Assembly: GCF_014779765.1 (NCBI RefSeq)
Contig: NZ_JACXZA010000003.1
Location: 620,001-684,000, forward strand
DNA from: Paenibacillus terricola
Lineage (GTDB): Bacteria > Bacillota > Bacilli > Paenibacillales > Paenibacillaceae
Direction: 5' to 3'
Length of the DNA: 64,000 nt
A program made the position numbers and the translations under genes. The notes under the pieces were generated by a model that did not search any database, had not been told where the DNA came from, and saw nothing but the letters and a program-made list of their open reading frames with translations. Numbering within the stretch: the first letter of the stretch is position 1; the number at the start of each line of letters is the position of its first letter. Below are positions 9,302 through 18,386 of the stretch, one piece after another.

Positions 9302-10809
9302 TAGCTTTGTCCTCCTTCCGCCATCGTCCACCAACGGCAAATGGCATCAATCAAGCCTGGCCAACTCGATAGATCTTGCTCCCACAGAGTTTGTAGTGCG
9401 AGCAACTGCTCCACGGTTGTGCGCAGGTCTTGTTCCTTCTGCTCCGCATTCGCCCATATTGCAGCAATTTGTTGTAATAGTTCCGCATTATCCCGGACGA
9501 CATACCGCCCGCCTTGCAAGTCGCGCCCTTCGTAATGACCATCAGCCTGCGTGATCCGATAATATCGCAGCAAGCCTGCTAACCCCGTCGCAAGCCCCTC
9601 TGGGATCGACTGGCCAAGTTCCGCATAATGGCTTAAGGTCGGCAGCAAACGCACTTTGAACTTCGATAAGCTGTTCATTGCAATATCTTCTAACCGATGG
9701 CGGATATACGGGTTACCGAATCGTTCGAATACCGTATCAGCATACTCGTTCATATCGTCCAGTGGATAAGGGATAGCCGGAATAATCTCCGCGCGCACCG
9801 TTGCTTGTACACGTTGGCCTAGTACCGGATGCTCCATGAACGCCCGAACATGTCCGACTCCATATAGGAGGCCAAGCGGTGCCATCCACGTATGGGACGC
9901 ATTCAGGATGCGCACCTTCCGCTGCTGATAAGGACGCAGATCATCTGTCCAATGGACATTCAAACCCGCTTTCTTCAGCGGCAGCAGCTCATCCAGTTCT
10001 TCTTCTCCTTCTATAGCCCATAGATGATAAGGCTCCGCTGTCGTCAGCATCCGGTCCGAGTAAGACCATTGCTCGAACCATGCCGCCGCCTGATCCTCGG
10101 AAGGGTATCCCGTCACAATACGATCGACAAGCGAATTTAAGAATCGGCAGCTTGAAGCGATCCATCTTCTGAAGTCATCCGGATAACCCCAGTCTAGGCT
10201 GTATCTCACAATATTGTCCCGCAGAGCATCGCCATTCCGCTCTAATAGCTCGCATGGCAGGAAGATGATGCCTTTGTCTAATGCACCTTGAAACTTGATA
10301 TACCGTTCGTATAACAAATAAGCCATTTTACCAGGATAAGAAGCGATCGGACCATATGTTAACGGTTCCTTCTTGTAAGCGATTCCAGCTTCCGTCGTAT
10401 TCGAGATGACGAATCGCAATGTCTCGCAGCCAGCTAGTGTTGTGAACGCCTGCCAGTTCTCATAAGGATCGAATACTTGTGAGAACACCGATATGATATT
10501 ACGGCGCTCGACTGGCTGCCCATCTTCCAAGCCTCGAACGACTAACGTATAAAGTCCATCCTGCGCGGCTAATTGCTCAATGTTATGTTTACCGGAAGGT
10601 CTCGGCTGGGTAACCGCAACACTGCCTTGGAACAACCCCTGCTCCTTACTCACTTGCAGCATCCAATCCGCAAACCCTCTTAAGAAATTGCCTTCCCCAA
10701 CCTGTAATACGGTGACTGGACTTGCAGTGACGGCCTCATATTGCTGCTTCTGTTCCGCTGTCAGTCGAGCTGCGCTCAGCTGCTGAAGCTTCGTCTCTTT
10801 TGCTTTCAC
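9301..10809 (-). CDS. uxaB: tagaturonate reductase (altronate oxidoreductase)
   Basis: NAD-dependent reductase of the mannitol dehydrogenase family that turns D-tagaturonate into D-altronate, the substrate of the next gene product. 502 residues from GTG 10809, preceded by AGGGGGA. N-terminal Rossmann-like part (about 30-250, LQVGEGNFLRGFADWML with the nucleotide-binding loop) and C-terminal helical domain with the KVRILNASHTWMAPLGLL signature, whose Lys and His are active-site residues in this family. First gene of the uxaBA operon, divergent from the AraC regulator at 10961. Confidence 0.95.
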   Translation of the reverse strand: MKAKETKLQQLSAARLTAEQKQQYEAVTASPVTVLQVGEGNFLRGFADWMLQVSKEQGLFQGSVAVTQPRPSGKHNIEQLAAQDGLYTLVVRGLEDGQPVERRNIISVFSQVFDPYENWQAFTTLAGCETLRFVISNTTEAGIAYKKEPLTYGPIASYPGKMAYLLYERYIKFQGALDKGIIFLPCELLERNGDALRDNIVRYSLDWGYPDDFRRWIASSCRFLNSLVDRIVTGYPSEDQAAAWFEQWSYSDRMLTTAEPYHLWAIEGEEELDELLPLKKAGLNVHWTDDLRPYQQRKVRILNASHTWMAPLGLLYGVGHVRAFMEHPVLGQRVQATVRAEIIPAIPYPLDDMNEYADTVFERFGNPYIRHRLEDIAMNSLSKFKVRLLPTLSHYAELGQSIPEGLATGLAGLLRYYRITQADGHYEGRDLQGGRYVVRDNAELLQQIAAIWANAEQKEQDLRTTVEQLLALQTLWEQDLSSWPGLIDAICRWWTMAEGGQS

Positions 10810-10882
10810 GATCTGGTCCCCCTATACGTAAAGTTAAAGTTTCTATCTTCTTGTTTTCATTTTTACGCATCGAAAAGGAAAA

Positions 10883-10898
10883 GAAAATGTCCATTTTC
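10883..10898. promoter_or_regulatory. palindrome in the uxaBA/araC divergent gap
   Basis: GAAAATG-TC-CATTTTC, 7-bp arms, between the divergent starts (10809 and 10961). It is a candidate operator for the neighbouring AraC regulator or another catabolic regulator. Position and symmetry only; no family consensus matched. Confidence 0.35.
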
Positions 10899-10918
10899 TA
10901 TTATTTTTTATCCGATTC

Positions 10919-10927
10919 TGATATGAT
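10919..10927 (+). promoter_or_regulatory. extended -10 of the AraC regulator gene
   Basis: TGATATGAT (TGn plus TATGAT) lies 33 bases before ATG 10961, with no good -35 box, as is common for extended -10 promoters in low-GC Gram-positives. Confidence 0.5.
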
Positions 10928-10960
10928 GAACCTATATTCTCCCGAAAGGGGATAACCGCT

Positions 10961-11824
10961 ATGCAGCCCTACCGTAAGCCTTTTCATTTTGACCCGAATT
11001 TCCCATTCGAGCTCGTCTACAAGGGTATTCGATATTCAGATAAAGAATTGCCGGACCATCTTCACGACATGTATGAGATCGTCTATGTCCACGAGGGCCA
11101 TGGGATGTTCTTCATCAACGGCTCCTTATATGAGAAAGGCAAAGACGACCTGTTCCTTATTCCAGGCAACACGCTGCACCGTGCTTATCCTTCCGAGAAT
11201 GATCCGATTGTCTCCACCGCTATATTCTTTGCCCCATCTCTCATCCAGAACGATTCGCTAGACGACGGGTATGATCCACTTCGATGCTTCAATATGGCTA
11301 GAAGGAAGAAACAGTACAAGATTGAGCTGTCCGATCCCCTTCGGCAGACGATCGAAGCTGTCATTCATACGATGGTAGGCGAACTGAAGACCCGAGAGTA
11401 TGGATATCGCCATGCTCTGCAGCTGCAGTTGCAGCGGTTGCTGCTCGATCTAAGCCGACATCCGTTCACGAAGGAAGCCTCCCCATCGAAGGTATCGGGA
11501 TTTGTTCCCCAGTGGATCCACAACGCACTTCGTGACATTGACCATGATCCTGTGCGCTGCGGCGGACTCGCCGAGTTATCCGAGAAAGCAAACATTAGCC
11601 CTGGTCATTTCTCAAGAGTATTCAAGCAGATAACGGGCATGAACGTTATCGAATACGTGAATGCCAAGCGACTCATCATCGCCAAGGAACTGCTGCTATC
11701 AACTGATGATAACGTCGAGACAATCGCATTAGCCTGCGGCTTCCAAGGGATGCGGCACTTCTATGAAGCGTTCAAGAAAATTACGGGTCTCACCCCGCGG
11801 GCTTATCGTATCCAGGGGAAGTAG
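10961..11824 (+). CDS. AraC-family transcriptional regulator, probable uxaBA regulator
   Basis: 287 residues. N-terminal cupin-like sensor domain (about 15-150, DHLHDMYEIVYVHEGHGMF) and a C-terminal pair of helix-turn-helix motifs (about 185-285, LAELSEKANISPGHFSRVFKQITGM and ETIALACGFQGMRHFYEAFKKITG), the AraC signature. AAAGGGGATAA precedes the ATG. It is divergent from uxaBA, so it most likely senses galacturonate or a pathway intermediate and activates that operon; this link is inferred from position. Confidence 0.9.
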   Translation: MQPYRKPFHFDPNFPFELVYKGIRYSDKELPDHLHDMYEIVYVHEGHGMFFINGSLYEKGKDDLFLIPGNTLHRAYPSENDPIVSTAIFFAPSLIQNDSLDDGYDPLRCFNMARRKKQYKIELSDPLRQTIEAVIHTMVGELKTREYGYRHALQLQLQRLLLDLSRHPFTKEASPSKVSGFVPQWIHNALRDIDHDPVRCGGLAELSEKANISPGHFSRVFKQITGMNVIEYVNAKRLIIAKELLLSTDDNVETIALACGFQGMRHFYEAFKKITGLTPRAYRIQGK

Positions 11825-11846
11825 ATGATGATGGTTGACGACAAAG

Positions 11847-11880
11847 AGGGCATCCTGGACGAATCCAGGATGCCCCTTTA
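11847..11880 (+). terminator. intrinsic terminator of the AraC gene
   Basis: GGGCATCCTGG, a 6-base loop, CCAGGATGCCC, then CTTTATT, 24 bases after the stop codon. Confidence 0.85.
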
Positions 11881-11884
11881 TTAC

Positions 11885-12085
11885 ACACCTAGCGGTTGCC
11901 ACAGTAGTTATTCTACTAGAATCGGCAGCATTCTACGCCTTACGGTTGCCAGCGAGGCTATTCGTGCTGATCGGACCCATTTATAGGCTAGTTCGAGCAA
12001 ATAAGCACCATCGCAACCTTTACACCGTAGAATGGCGCATTTTCGAACAAATAAGCATTTTCAGCAACCGTTAGCGCGCTCTAAC
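11885..12085. repeat. intergenic cluster of short inverted and direct repeat units
   Basis: About 200 bases without a convincing gene. GCGGTTGCCA and ACGGTTGCCA occur in one orientation; GCAACC(T/G) occurs twice in the other, each preceded by a version of TCGARCAAATAAGCA. The units face each other and form an imperfect composite palindrome. Similar intergenic units seem familiar from other Paenibacillus genomes, but this was not checked. Function unknown. Confidence 0.5.
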
Positions 12086-12103
12086 AACAGGTACTCTCCC
12101 CTG

Positions 12104-12745
12104 TCATGCAAACAACACACCCGTTGATAAAGTCGAATGCTCCTCTCCAGCCGCATTTTGCCGCTGAAGCCGACAATCGGACCATCCTCTTATCACTCCG
12201 CATTGAATCGCCCGGCTGCGACTCTCCCAGAAGCTAGCCCGCACCACTTGATATAGATCATAGACTTCCTGCGCCTGATTAATCGATTCATATAGCTCAG
12301 GTTTAAGTTCATTCGCTAATTGAACATATGGCAGCTTCGCTACCGCCTTCATCGAACGGATATTTTGCTTGCGAACCTTCAAATACACCGTCTCTATCTG
12401 ATGTTCAAGAAACAGTTCCGTGAAAAAGGTTTCTTTTGCCCGCCCATTGTAACCTTGGCCAAAATAAGGTGCTCCTATCCATGTTGCCAAAAAGCCCGTT
12501 CTGTTCGTTATATCATATAACTGAATCGTTCCAATCGGGTGCCCAAGCTCATTCATAATCGTTCTTGCAATCAATGTATTCTGCAATTCCAATTCCAGGG
12601 TGATCAACTGTTTGGTGACGAACAAATACTCTTCATAGGATTGGCATTTGTGACGGACGTAAGGGAAAACTGCAGGATCCACCATTAAGTCATACAGGGT
12701 ATGGCACTCATGCAGATCAAGTTTTTTAAGTATGTGAACGATCAC
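12104..12745 (-). CDS. GNAT-family N-acetyltransferase
   Basis: 213-residue RimJ/RimL-like acetyltransferase, transferring acetyl from acetyl-CoA to an unknown acceptor. The core (about 1-165) includes DPAVFPYVRHKCQSYEEYLF, the strand GHPIGTIQLYDITNRTGFLATWIG and the acetyl-CoA loop PYFGQGYNGRAKETFF. The last 45 or so residues (after about 168) are polar, Arg/Cys-rich and unlike the family, as if the end had shifted frame or run into foreign sequence. No usual RBS is evident before ATG 12745. It stands alone. Confidence 0.75.
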   Translation of the reverse strand: MIVHILKKLDLHECHTLYDLMVDPAVFPYVRHKCQSYEEYLFVTKQLITLELELQNTLIARTIMNELGHPIGTIQLYDITNRTGFLATWIGAPYFGQGYNGRAKETFFTELFLEHQIETVYLKVRKQNIRSMKAVAKLPYVQLANELKPELYESINQAQEVYDLYQVVRASFWESRSRAIQCGVIRGWSDCRLQRQNAAGEEHSTLSTGVLFA

Positions 12746-13028
12746 CCTACCCTAACGATTTGAATGTCAGACCATTTCAGTATATAAACGGACATAGGCG
12801 GTTATATTAATTCTAATTGCGGTTTATATGAACTCTATTTATGGTTTATGTAAACCTCGCCTTAGAAGTTGTCAGACCACTAAATCCCGCAGTTTACGCG
12901 GACTTCTGCAGCTAGAATCAGAGAAGGAACCAATTCCATATTTGAGTTAATCGCCTATTAACAAATCAGATTTATACTAGGCGTATCACCAACAAATCAT
13001 CTCTTATTCAAAGAAAGGAATCCACTAC

Positions 13029-13658
13029 ATGGGGATCCATACGTATTTTCAATCGTTAACCGATTTAGAGCGAATCATTCGCTGCCCAGGCAAATTCAAA
13101 TTCCAGGAGCACAGCGTTTCGGCTCATTCTTGGAAGGTCGTCCAATACGCGAAGACGTTGGCCGATATTGAAGAAAGCAATGGAGTCGTCGTGAATTGGA
13201 AAAAGTTATATGAAATCACAAGCAGTCATGATTACGGCGAAATTTTTATCGGAGATATCAAAACACCCGTGAAGCATTATTCGTTAGAACTCCGAGCCAT
13301 GCTGCAACAAGTAGAAGAAGGAATGGTTGAACATTTCATCGAAGATCATATTCCCGAGGACTTCAAGCACATCTTCCGCAGACAACTGCGCGAAGGCAAA
13401 GATGATACGGTGGAAGGTCAGATACTTGAAGTAGCCGATAAAATGGATCAAATCTACGAGGCATTCGCGGAGCTGCAACGAGGGAATACAGAGAAAGAAT
13501 TTATCGTCATGTACCGAACTGCCCTTATCAAAATCAAAGAAATCAAGCTTCATTGCGTGGCGTATTTCCTGGAAAATATACTGCCCGACTTAGTTAGCGA
13601 AGGATCTAGATCTCCAATCGATATCGCGAAGATTACGAATGAAGCGTTGGCATCTTAA
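13029..13658 (+). CDS. HD-domain phosphohydrolase, YfbR-like (5'-deoxynucleotidase type)
   Basis: 209-residue cytoplasmic HD protein. The metal ligands sit where they do in E. coli YfbR: Arg18, His33 (EHSVSAHSW), His67-Asp68 (SHDYGE) and Asp137 (EVADKMD). YfbR removes phosphate from deoxynucleoside 5'-monophosphates. Here the residue after Arg18 is Cys rather than the Trp that YfbR uses for substrate contact, so specificity may differ. AAAGGAA lies 9 bases before ATG 13029. No operon partner. Confidence 0.82.
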   Translation: MGIHTYFQSLTDLERIIRCPGKFKFQEHSVSAHSWKVVQYAKTLADIEESNGVVVNWKKLYEITSSHDYGEIFIGDIKTPVKHYSLELRAMLQQVEEGMVEHFIEDHIPEDFKHIFRRQLREGKDDTVEGQILEVADKMDQIYEAFAELQRGNTEKEFIVMYRTALIKIKEIKLHCVAYFLENILPDLVSEGSRSPIDIAKITNEALAS

Positions 13659-13982
13659 AACTCCGTCCCCCTATTATAACCCCTCTCCCTTCTTTTCCTT
13701 ACCCGACTACAAAATGAAGTCTCCTTAACTGTCAATCGACCGAATCTCTAGTAAGTTCGTACTTAAAACTAGAAGCCCGCATCTATTATAGATACAGGCT
13801 TCTGATAACCACATATTTATCTCCGTTTCATCTTCTAAACAATACCTCTGTGACTCGATTTCATTGTTTTATTTTTCCGATCCGATTGTGTAGAAATAGT
13901 CTGCTATTTTTCCAATTATTAGACTACTATTAAGAACAGGAGATACTTGTACAATACTCTGGCCACCTAAAGGAGAATATCC
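13659..13982. other. intergenic region with one hairpin
   Basis: 324 AT-rich bases with no gene. A hairpin at 13771-13803 (AGAAGCC and GGCTTCT arms plus inner TCTA/TAGA) has a T run only on the minus strand, so it could be a relic terminator of a lost gene. Nothing else is assignable. Confidence 0.5.
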
Positions 13983-14597
13983 ATGTATATCGAGGAACAG
14001 AAGAAGATCGTAACCGAGATCATAACACCAAAAATGAATAATTTAGGATTTAAAAAATCTTCGTACAATTACTACAAAAAAGTAGACGATACTCTCGGCA
14101 TTTGCTTTAATTTACAACCTAATAAATATAACGATCAAGAGGAAGTGCGGTTCACTTTTAACGTTGGAACATTTGTGCCTAATGCTTATGAAGTATACAT
14201 TAATCTTAATTCCAATAATGAATTGCCTAAATTCCCCAAAGAATACAACTGTATTGAAAGAAAGAGAATAGGAAATTTGAAGAAAACGACGGATCTCTGG
14301 TACACACTAAATCCATCGACTGACATTGAGACTGTACATAAAGAAGTTTCGAATGATTTGGATCATTACATCATCCCTTACATCCAAGGAATTAATCAAA
14401 GGAAGCTACTTGAAACTTCGGATGAAACGTTAGGATGGCCTGATAAAATCATTCTGACCATTTATAAGATTCAGAATGGACTTGTTACTGAGGGGAATGA
14501 TACTTTAAAGAAACTGTATCGTAATAAACCTAATCATTATATAGCGGAACAAATTATGAAGATTGCATCAAAATATAACATGTCAGTGGAGCAATAG
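13983..14597 (+). CDS. DUF4304-like hypothetical protein
   Basis: 204 residues, no signal peptide, no membrane segment. The N-terminal 130 residues resemble DUF4304: LGFKKSSYNYYKKV, ICFNLQPNKYNDQEEVRFTFNVG. Function unknown. AAAGGAG precedes ATG 13983. The gene is clearly AT-richer than its neighbours, and its first 30 coding bases with two leader bases recur exactly at 19257-19288, both signs of a transferred or rearranged gene. DUF4304 genes are often scattered accessory genes. Confidence 0.75.
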   Translation: MYIEEQKKIVTEIITPKMNNLGFKKSSYNYYKKVDDTLGICFNLQPNKYNDQEEVRFTFNVGTFVPNAYEVYINLNSNNELPKFPKEYNCIERKRIGNLKKTTDLWYTLNPSTDIETVHKEVSNDLDHYIIPYIQGINQRKLLETSDETLGWPDKIILTIYKIQNGLVTEGNDTLKKLYRNKPNHYIAEQIMKIASKYNMSVEQ

Positions 14598-14641
14598 ACC
14601 CCTACATCCTGTAAACCACTCTCAATCTAGAGCCACTATGA

Positions 14642-14672
14642 ATAGGCCAACCTATCTCGATGGCTGGCCTAT
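14642..14672. terminator. hairpin between convergent DUF4304 gene and ABC exporter operon
   Basis: ATAGGCCAACC and GGCTGGCCTAT form an imperfect 11-bp stem between the two convergent stop codons. There is no strong U tract; possible shared terminator. Confidence 0.55.
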
Positions 14673-14708
14673 CTTGACGGAAATCCGCAGTTTCAGTGGA
14701 CCCTTGTC

Positions 14709-16469
14709 TTATGCATATTGCAAGCGATAGAGCTGCGCGTATCGCCCGGAACTCGCGAGCAAGCAATCATGGTTCCCTTCTTCCAGCGTTTCTCCATTCT
14801 CCATGACGATAATACGGTCTGCGCCCCGGATCGTGGATAATCGATGGGCGATCACGATCGCAGTCCGCCCCTCCATTAGCCGTTCCAAAGCTTGTTGAAC
14901 GAGTTCCTCCGATTCGCCGTCCAACGCGGAAGTAGCTTCATCAAGCAGCAACAATGGCGCATCCTTCACCATTGCGCGAGCAATGGCTATACGCTGGCGT
15001 TGTCCGCCCGATAATTGTGCACCATTCTCACCTATTCGCGTATCCAAACCATCAGGTAACCGATGAATCAATTCCTCCAAACCTGCTTCGCGCACGGCCT
15101 GCCTAACGCTTTCATCGTTTGCCTTTAAATTTCCCCATGCGATATTCTCCCGAATCGTACCGTCAAATAGATAACAGTTCTGAGGTACATATGCGATAAG
15201 TTCTCGTACCACCTCCTGTGAATATCGTTCACGCGACTGCCCGAACAATTGAATGTCACCGTTATCCGCTTCCGCGAGTTCCATCAAATAGCGAATCAGC
15301 GTTGTCTTGCCTCCACCGCTTCCACCGACAATCGCCAGCTTTTCTCCGTTTCTGACTTGCAAGGACATATTGTTTATGACTGGCATATCGGCACCGTAAG
15401 ACACCGTGACGCCTTGCATATCGATTGCATGCACCGCATTTGGGTCTGGCTTTGTCGTATTCTCCCGCATTTGCTCTTCGGGACGATCAAGGACTTCCTT
15501 GACGCGTGACGCGGCAATCGTTGCGTATTGCAGCTGATGGTACGAGTTGGTCATCAACAACACATCATTGTTGATTTGCGACTGCATGAGCACAATGAAC
15601 ACCACCGTTCCTAAATCGGTCATGCCCATGTGAACGAATATACTGCCTGCGATAAGCGTAAACACGATAGCACTCCATTGGATGGCCGAACTCGATGATG
15701 AACGCAGCGCATTATAGTTAGCGCCGCGCATCGCATAGGAATAAGCCGTTCCGGAATCGGATTCATATTGTTCACGCAAATTCGGGGTAAGCCCGAACAT
15801 ACGCACGACAACGCTGCCTGCAATCATGTCGATCATTCGCTGCGTCAGAGACGACAAGATGCCCATTTGTTTCGTATGCCAAGCGTATTCCCTGCGAATG
15901 CAGGCTAGGTTCGCGTAGATGCTGATGATTACGAATATGAGATTCATCATGCCGATGGCAGGCTGCTTCACGATACAGATGATCGTGGCTATCAGGATGC
16001 TGACGGGGATGGCGAATAAACTGCGATCACCGGTCATCATGGAACCGAAAAAGGCGGAAGTGCGTTCTGCATCCATGCTCATGCGAGCGGCCAAATCACC
16101 GGACAATTGCTTATTCGCTTCCGATGCAGGCATCGCGGTTAATTTGGCAAATAGTGATTTACGTATCTGTGCGAGCCCAAGTATATGAATGCGGGATGCA
16201 TGATAATTGACAGAGGTGATGACGATGATACCTGCGATCACGACGACGGCAACAATCCCGATCGTATTCAACATCGCTGCGAAGTTACCCGTTACGGCAA
16301 GCGCCGTCGTCTGTCCGATTAGATAGGCGGAGGTGATCGACATCCATGCGTTCTGCAGGATGCTGAGCATGGAGCATAGAAGATAACGCGTTCGCCACGT
16401 CCGTATAAACCGCCAGGACCATGCCATCATTCGAAGGGTGTGCCGAATGTTGTCCATCGCTAATTTCAT
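14709..16469 (-). CDS. ABC exporter, fused permease-ATPase (second half-transporter)
   Basis: 586 residues: N-terminal six-helix exporter domain (about 20-330) and C-terminal ATPase (about 350-585) with Walker A GGSGGGKTT, signature LSGGQRQR, Walker B LLLLDE and the H-loop IVIAHRLS. ATG 16469 follows AGGAGGCGGACCT and overlaps the upstream stop by 4 bases (ATGA), so it is translationally coupled to its partner; the two form a heterodimeric multidrug or peptide exporter of the BmrCD/YheHI kind. Expression is expected to be controlled by the TetR protein encoded upstream. Confidence 0.93.
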   Translation of the reverse strand: MKLAMDNIRHTLRMMAWSWRFIRTWRTRYLLCSMLSILQNAWMSITSAYLIGQTTALAVTGNFAAMLNTIGIVAVVVIAGIIVITSVNYHASRIHILGLAQIRKSLFAKLTAMPASEANKQLSGDLAARMSMDAERTSAFFGSMMTGDRSLFAIPVSILIATIICIVKQPAIGMMNLIFVIISIYANLACIRREYAWHTKQMGILSSLTQRMIDMIAGSVVVRMFGLTPNLREQYESDSGTAYSYAMRGANYNALRSSSSSAIQWSAIVFTLIAGSIFVHMGMTDLGTVVFIVLMQSQINNDVLLMTNSYHQLQYATIAASRVKEVLDRPEEQMRENTTKPDPNAVHAIDMQGVTVSYGADMPVINNMSLQVRNGEKLAIVGGSGGGKTTLIRYLMELAEADNGDIQLFGQSRERYSQEVVRELIAYVPQNCYLFDGTIRENIAWGNLKANDESVRQAVREAGLEELIHRLPDGLDTRIGENGAQLSGGQRQRIAIARAMVKDAPLLLLDEATSALDGESEELVQQALERLMEGRTAIVIAHRLSTIRGADRIIVMENGETLEEGNHDCLLASSGRYAQLYRLQYA

Positions 16470-18205
16470 AGGTCCGCCTCCTGCGATTTATAGAGTCGAT
16501 AATATACGCCCTGCAGCATCATCAGTTGTTCATGTGTACCGCTTTCCGCAATTCGACCATCTTGCATGCATACAATGCGGTCGATATTACGAAGGGCAGA
16601 CAACCGGTGCGCAATAATGATCGTAGTGCGCCCCTGCATGAGTCGTCGAAGCGCTTCCGTCACTAATGCTTCGGCTTGCGTATCTAACGCGGAGGTAGGT
16701 TCGTCAAGCAAGAGCAACGGGGCGTCCTTCAACATCGCGCGGGCAATCGCGACCCGTTGTCGTTGTCCGCCGGACAGACGAAGCCCACGTTCGCCGATTT
16801 CACGCTTCACATCCATTTCGTTCAGCAGCGCTGCGTCAATCGCAGCTTGTATGTTTTCGTCCGACGCGCCTCGATTTCCCATTGCTACATTGTCCCATAT
16901 GCTTCCGGCAAACAGATACGTATCCTGCCCCACATAGGAGATGTATTCGCGAAGCGCATCCGTTGACCACGCCTCCACGGCATTGCCGAATAACGAGATT
17001 TCACCTCCGTTCTTACGGTACAACGCCATAAGCAGTTTGATCGCGGTTGACTTGCCCGAACCGCTTCCGCCAACAAGCGCAATATGCTCCCCTCGACTGA
17101 TCGAGAAGGATAAACCGTTTATAACGGCCGGCTTATCCGGGTAGGAGAACTCAACATTATCGAATATGATCGCATCTCCTCCCGGCTTTCTTTCGGTGCC
17201 GTCTGTCGGTTCAAGCGGAAGATCCCACAGCTCGAATACGCGTGAGGCGCAGCCGCGCGCTGTTTTGAAATCGGTCAGCACGGATGAGAAGTCTCCGATC
17301 GGGTTCCCGATGAAGACACTCAATATAATGACCGACATGACGCCACCAGAAGTGATGTGATGGATGCTTGCCAGATACACGCCGAATCCGCATATGATGA
17401 TTTGCGGAAGGAAGAACATAATCCGCCCCAATGGAGAGAGCAATAGTGTCGCTCGATTGGCATTCATTCCGCTATCGGCCGCTCGATCTACCGCCGCGTC
17501 ATAACGGTGACGTAGATTGGAGCCCAAATTGTACGCCTTTGCGATTTCGTAGCCGCCCATCAGATTATTCGCAATGGACAGCGATTCGCCAGCCGCTTGC
17601 TGCCACTGTAAGGCGAAACGGGTTAACGGAGCCGAAATTTTCATTTGCAGCAATGCAATAACTGGCACAATGGCAAGCGAGAACAGCGTTAATTGCCAGC
17701 TTATAAGGAGAGATACGATAAACGCTGCAAGGCCGATGATTTGCTGTGGCAGCCGTACAGCATAATAATTTTGCAACGTTGCGTTAATCTGGCCTAAATC
17801 GCTATTGGCACGAGACAGGATGTCGCCCATCCGCTGGCTATCCAGCGTCTGCATATCGATCTGGGACATGATCGCGAACGTTTTATCTCGCATCGTGCGA
17901 TCGCACAACCCGCCATATTTGATTCCTAGAAATTGCTGCAGATATTGCGATGGAATCAACAGCGCGAGCGATAGCAAGAGAATCGCCGTCTGCATGTTAA
18001 CGATCGTACCCGTTGCGCCATAATCATCAATCATTGCATGAAGGCACTGCGTCATGACGCTCAATACGGCAGATGTTAGCAACGAGAATAGGATCGTTGA
18101 TACAAGAACCGGGTTGTGCTTCGCATTAACAGCCAAATAACGCTTCATGACTTGTATCGTGCTTGGGGGAACTTCATTTGTGGACAGCATCGTGTCAACA
18201 TTCAT
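16466..18205 (-). CDS. ABC exporter, fused permease-ATPase (first half-transporter)
   Basis: 579 residues: exporter membrane domain about 30-325 and ATPase about 345-575 with Walker A GGSGSGKST, signature LSGGQRQR, LLLLDEPTSALD and H-loop IIAHRLS. Both halves keep a glutamate after Walker B, so neither site is visibly degenerate. ATG 18205 lies 8 bases after GGAGGAG. Transcribed in the same direction as tetR, with two palindromic operators in the 181-base gap between them. The exported compound is unknown. Confidence 0.93.
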   Translation of the reverse strand: MNVDTMLSTNEVPPSTIQVMKRYLAVNAKHNPVLVSTILFSLLTSAVLSVMTQCLHAMIDDYGATGTIVNMQTAILLLSLALLIPSQYLQQFLGIKYGGLCDRTMRDKTFAIMSQIDMQTLDSQRMGDILSRANSDLGQINATLQNYYAVRLPQQIIGLAAFIVSLLISWQLTLFSLAIVPVIALLQMKISAPLTRFALQWQQAAGESLSIANNLMGGYEIAKAYNLGSNLRHRYDAAVDRAADSGMNANRATLLLSPLGRIMFFLPQIIICGFGVYLASIHHITSGGVMSVIILSVFIGNPIGDFSSVLTDFKTARGCASRVFELWDLPLEPTDGTERKPGGDAIIFDNVEFSYPDKPAVINGLSFSISRGEHIALVGGSGSGKSTAIKLLMALYRKNGGEISLFGNAVEAWSTDALREYISYVGQDTYLFAGSIWDNVAMGNRGASDENIQAAIDAALLNEMDVKREIGERGLRLSGGQRQRVAIARAMLKDAPLLLLDEPTSALDTQAEALVTEALRRLMQGRTTIIIAHRLSALRNIDRIVCMQDGRIAESGTHEQLMMLQGVYYRLYKSQEADL

Positions 18206-18224
18206 TTGTCCATCTCCTCCTTAG

Positions 18225-18243
18225 TGAATGAATTATTCATTCA
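18225..18243. promoter_or_regulatory. TetR operator 1 before the ABC exporter
   Basis: Perfect palindrome TGAATGAAT-T-ATTCATTCA about 20 bases before the exporter start, just downstream of a TATTAT -10-like box (minus strand, 18253-18258). It matches the palindromes at 18321 and 19079, so it is assigned to the neighbouring TetR repressor. Confidence 0.75.
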
Positions 18244-18320
18244 TTTTCGTTCATAATAGATAGCACGCCAAGGCGTGCCGAGTTTTGCATATTGGGTCTA
18301 TCTCCACTCCTCTCCATCGG

Positions 18321-18339
18321 TGAATGAATAATTCACTCA
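18321..18339. promoter_or_regulatory. TetR operator 2 before the ABC exporter
   Basis: TGAATGAATAATTCACTCA, the same 19-base palindrome with one mismatched pair, 78 bases after operator 1 and about 50 bases beyond the end of tetR. Confidence 0.7.
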
Positions 18340-18386
18340 TTTTCATTCATATATTTTGGCACGCCGAAGCGTGCCGGGATCGATCA

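Larger units (their letters stand above)
18225..18378. repeat. duplicated operator-plus-hairpin cassette
   Basis: Two direct copies of a roughly 55-base unit, 18225-18279 and 18321-18378: palindromic operator, then TCATTTTC and TTCATA, then a hairpin (GCACGCC-AA-GGCGTGC in copy 1, GGCACGC-CGAA-GCGTGCC in copy 2). The hairpins have no T run after them on the minus strand, so they are poor intrinsic terminators. The second copy also lies immediately 3' of the tetR stop. Confidence 0.7.

Noticed and set aside
9301-9340. Longer altronate dehydratase start at 9340
   Set aside because: The RBS and the TAATG overlap with uxaB point to 9301, and family proteins begin at the equivalent position.
18264-18378. 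The two GCACGCC/GGCGTGC-type hairpins as intrinsic terminators of tetR
   Set aside because: On the transcribed strand they are not followed by a U tract; kept as part of the duplicated cassette only.
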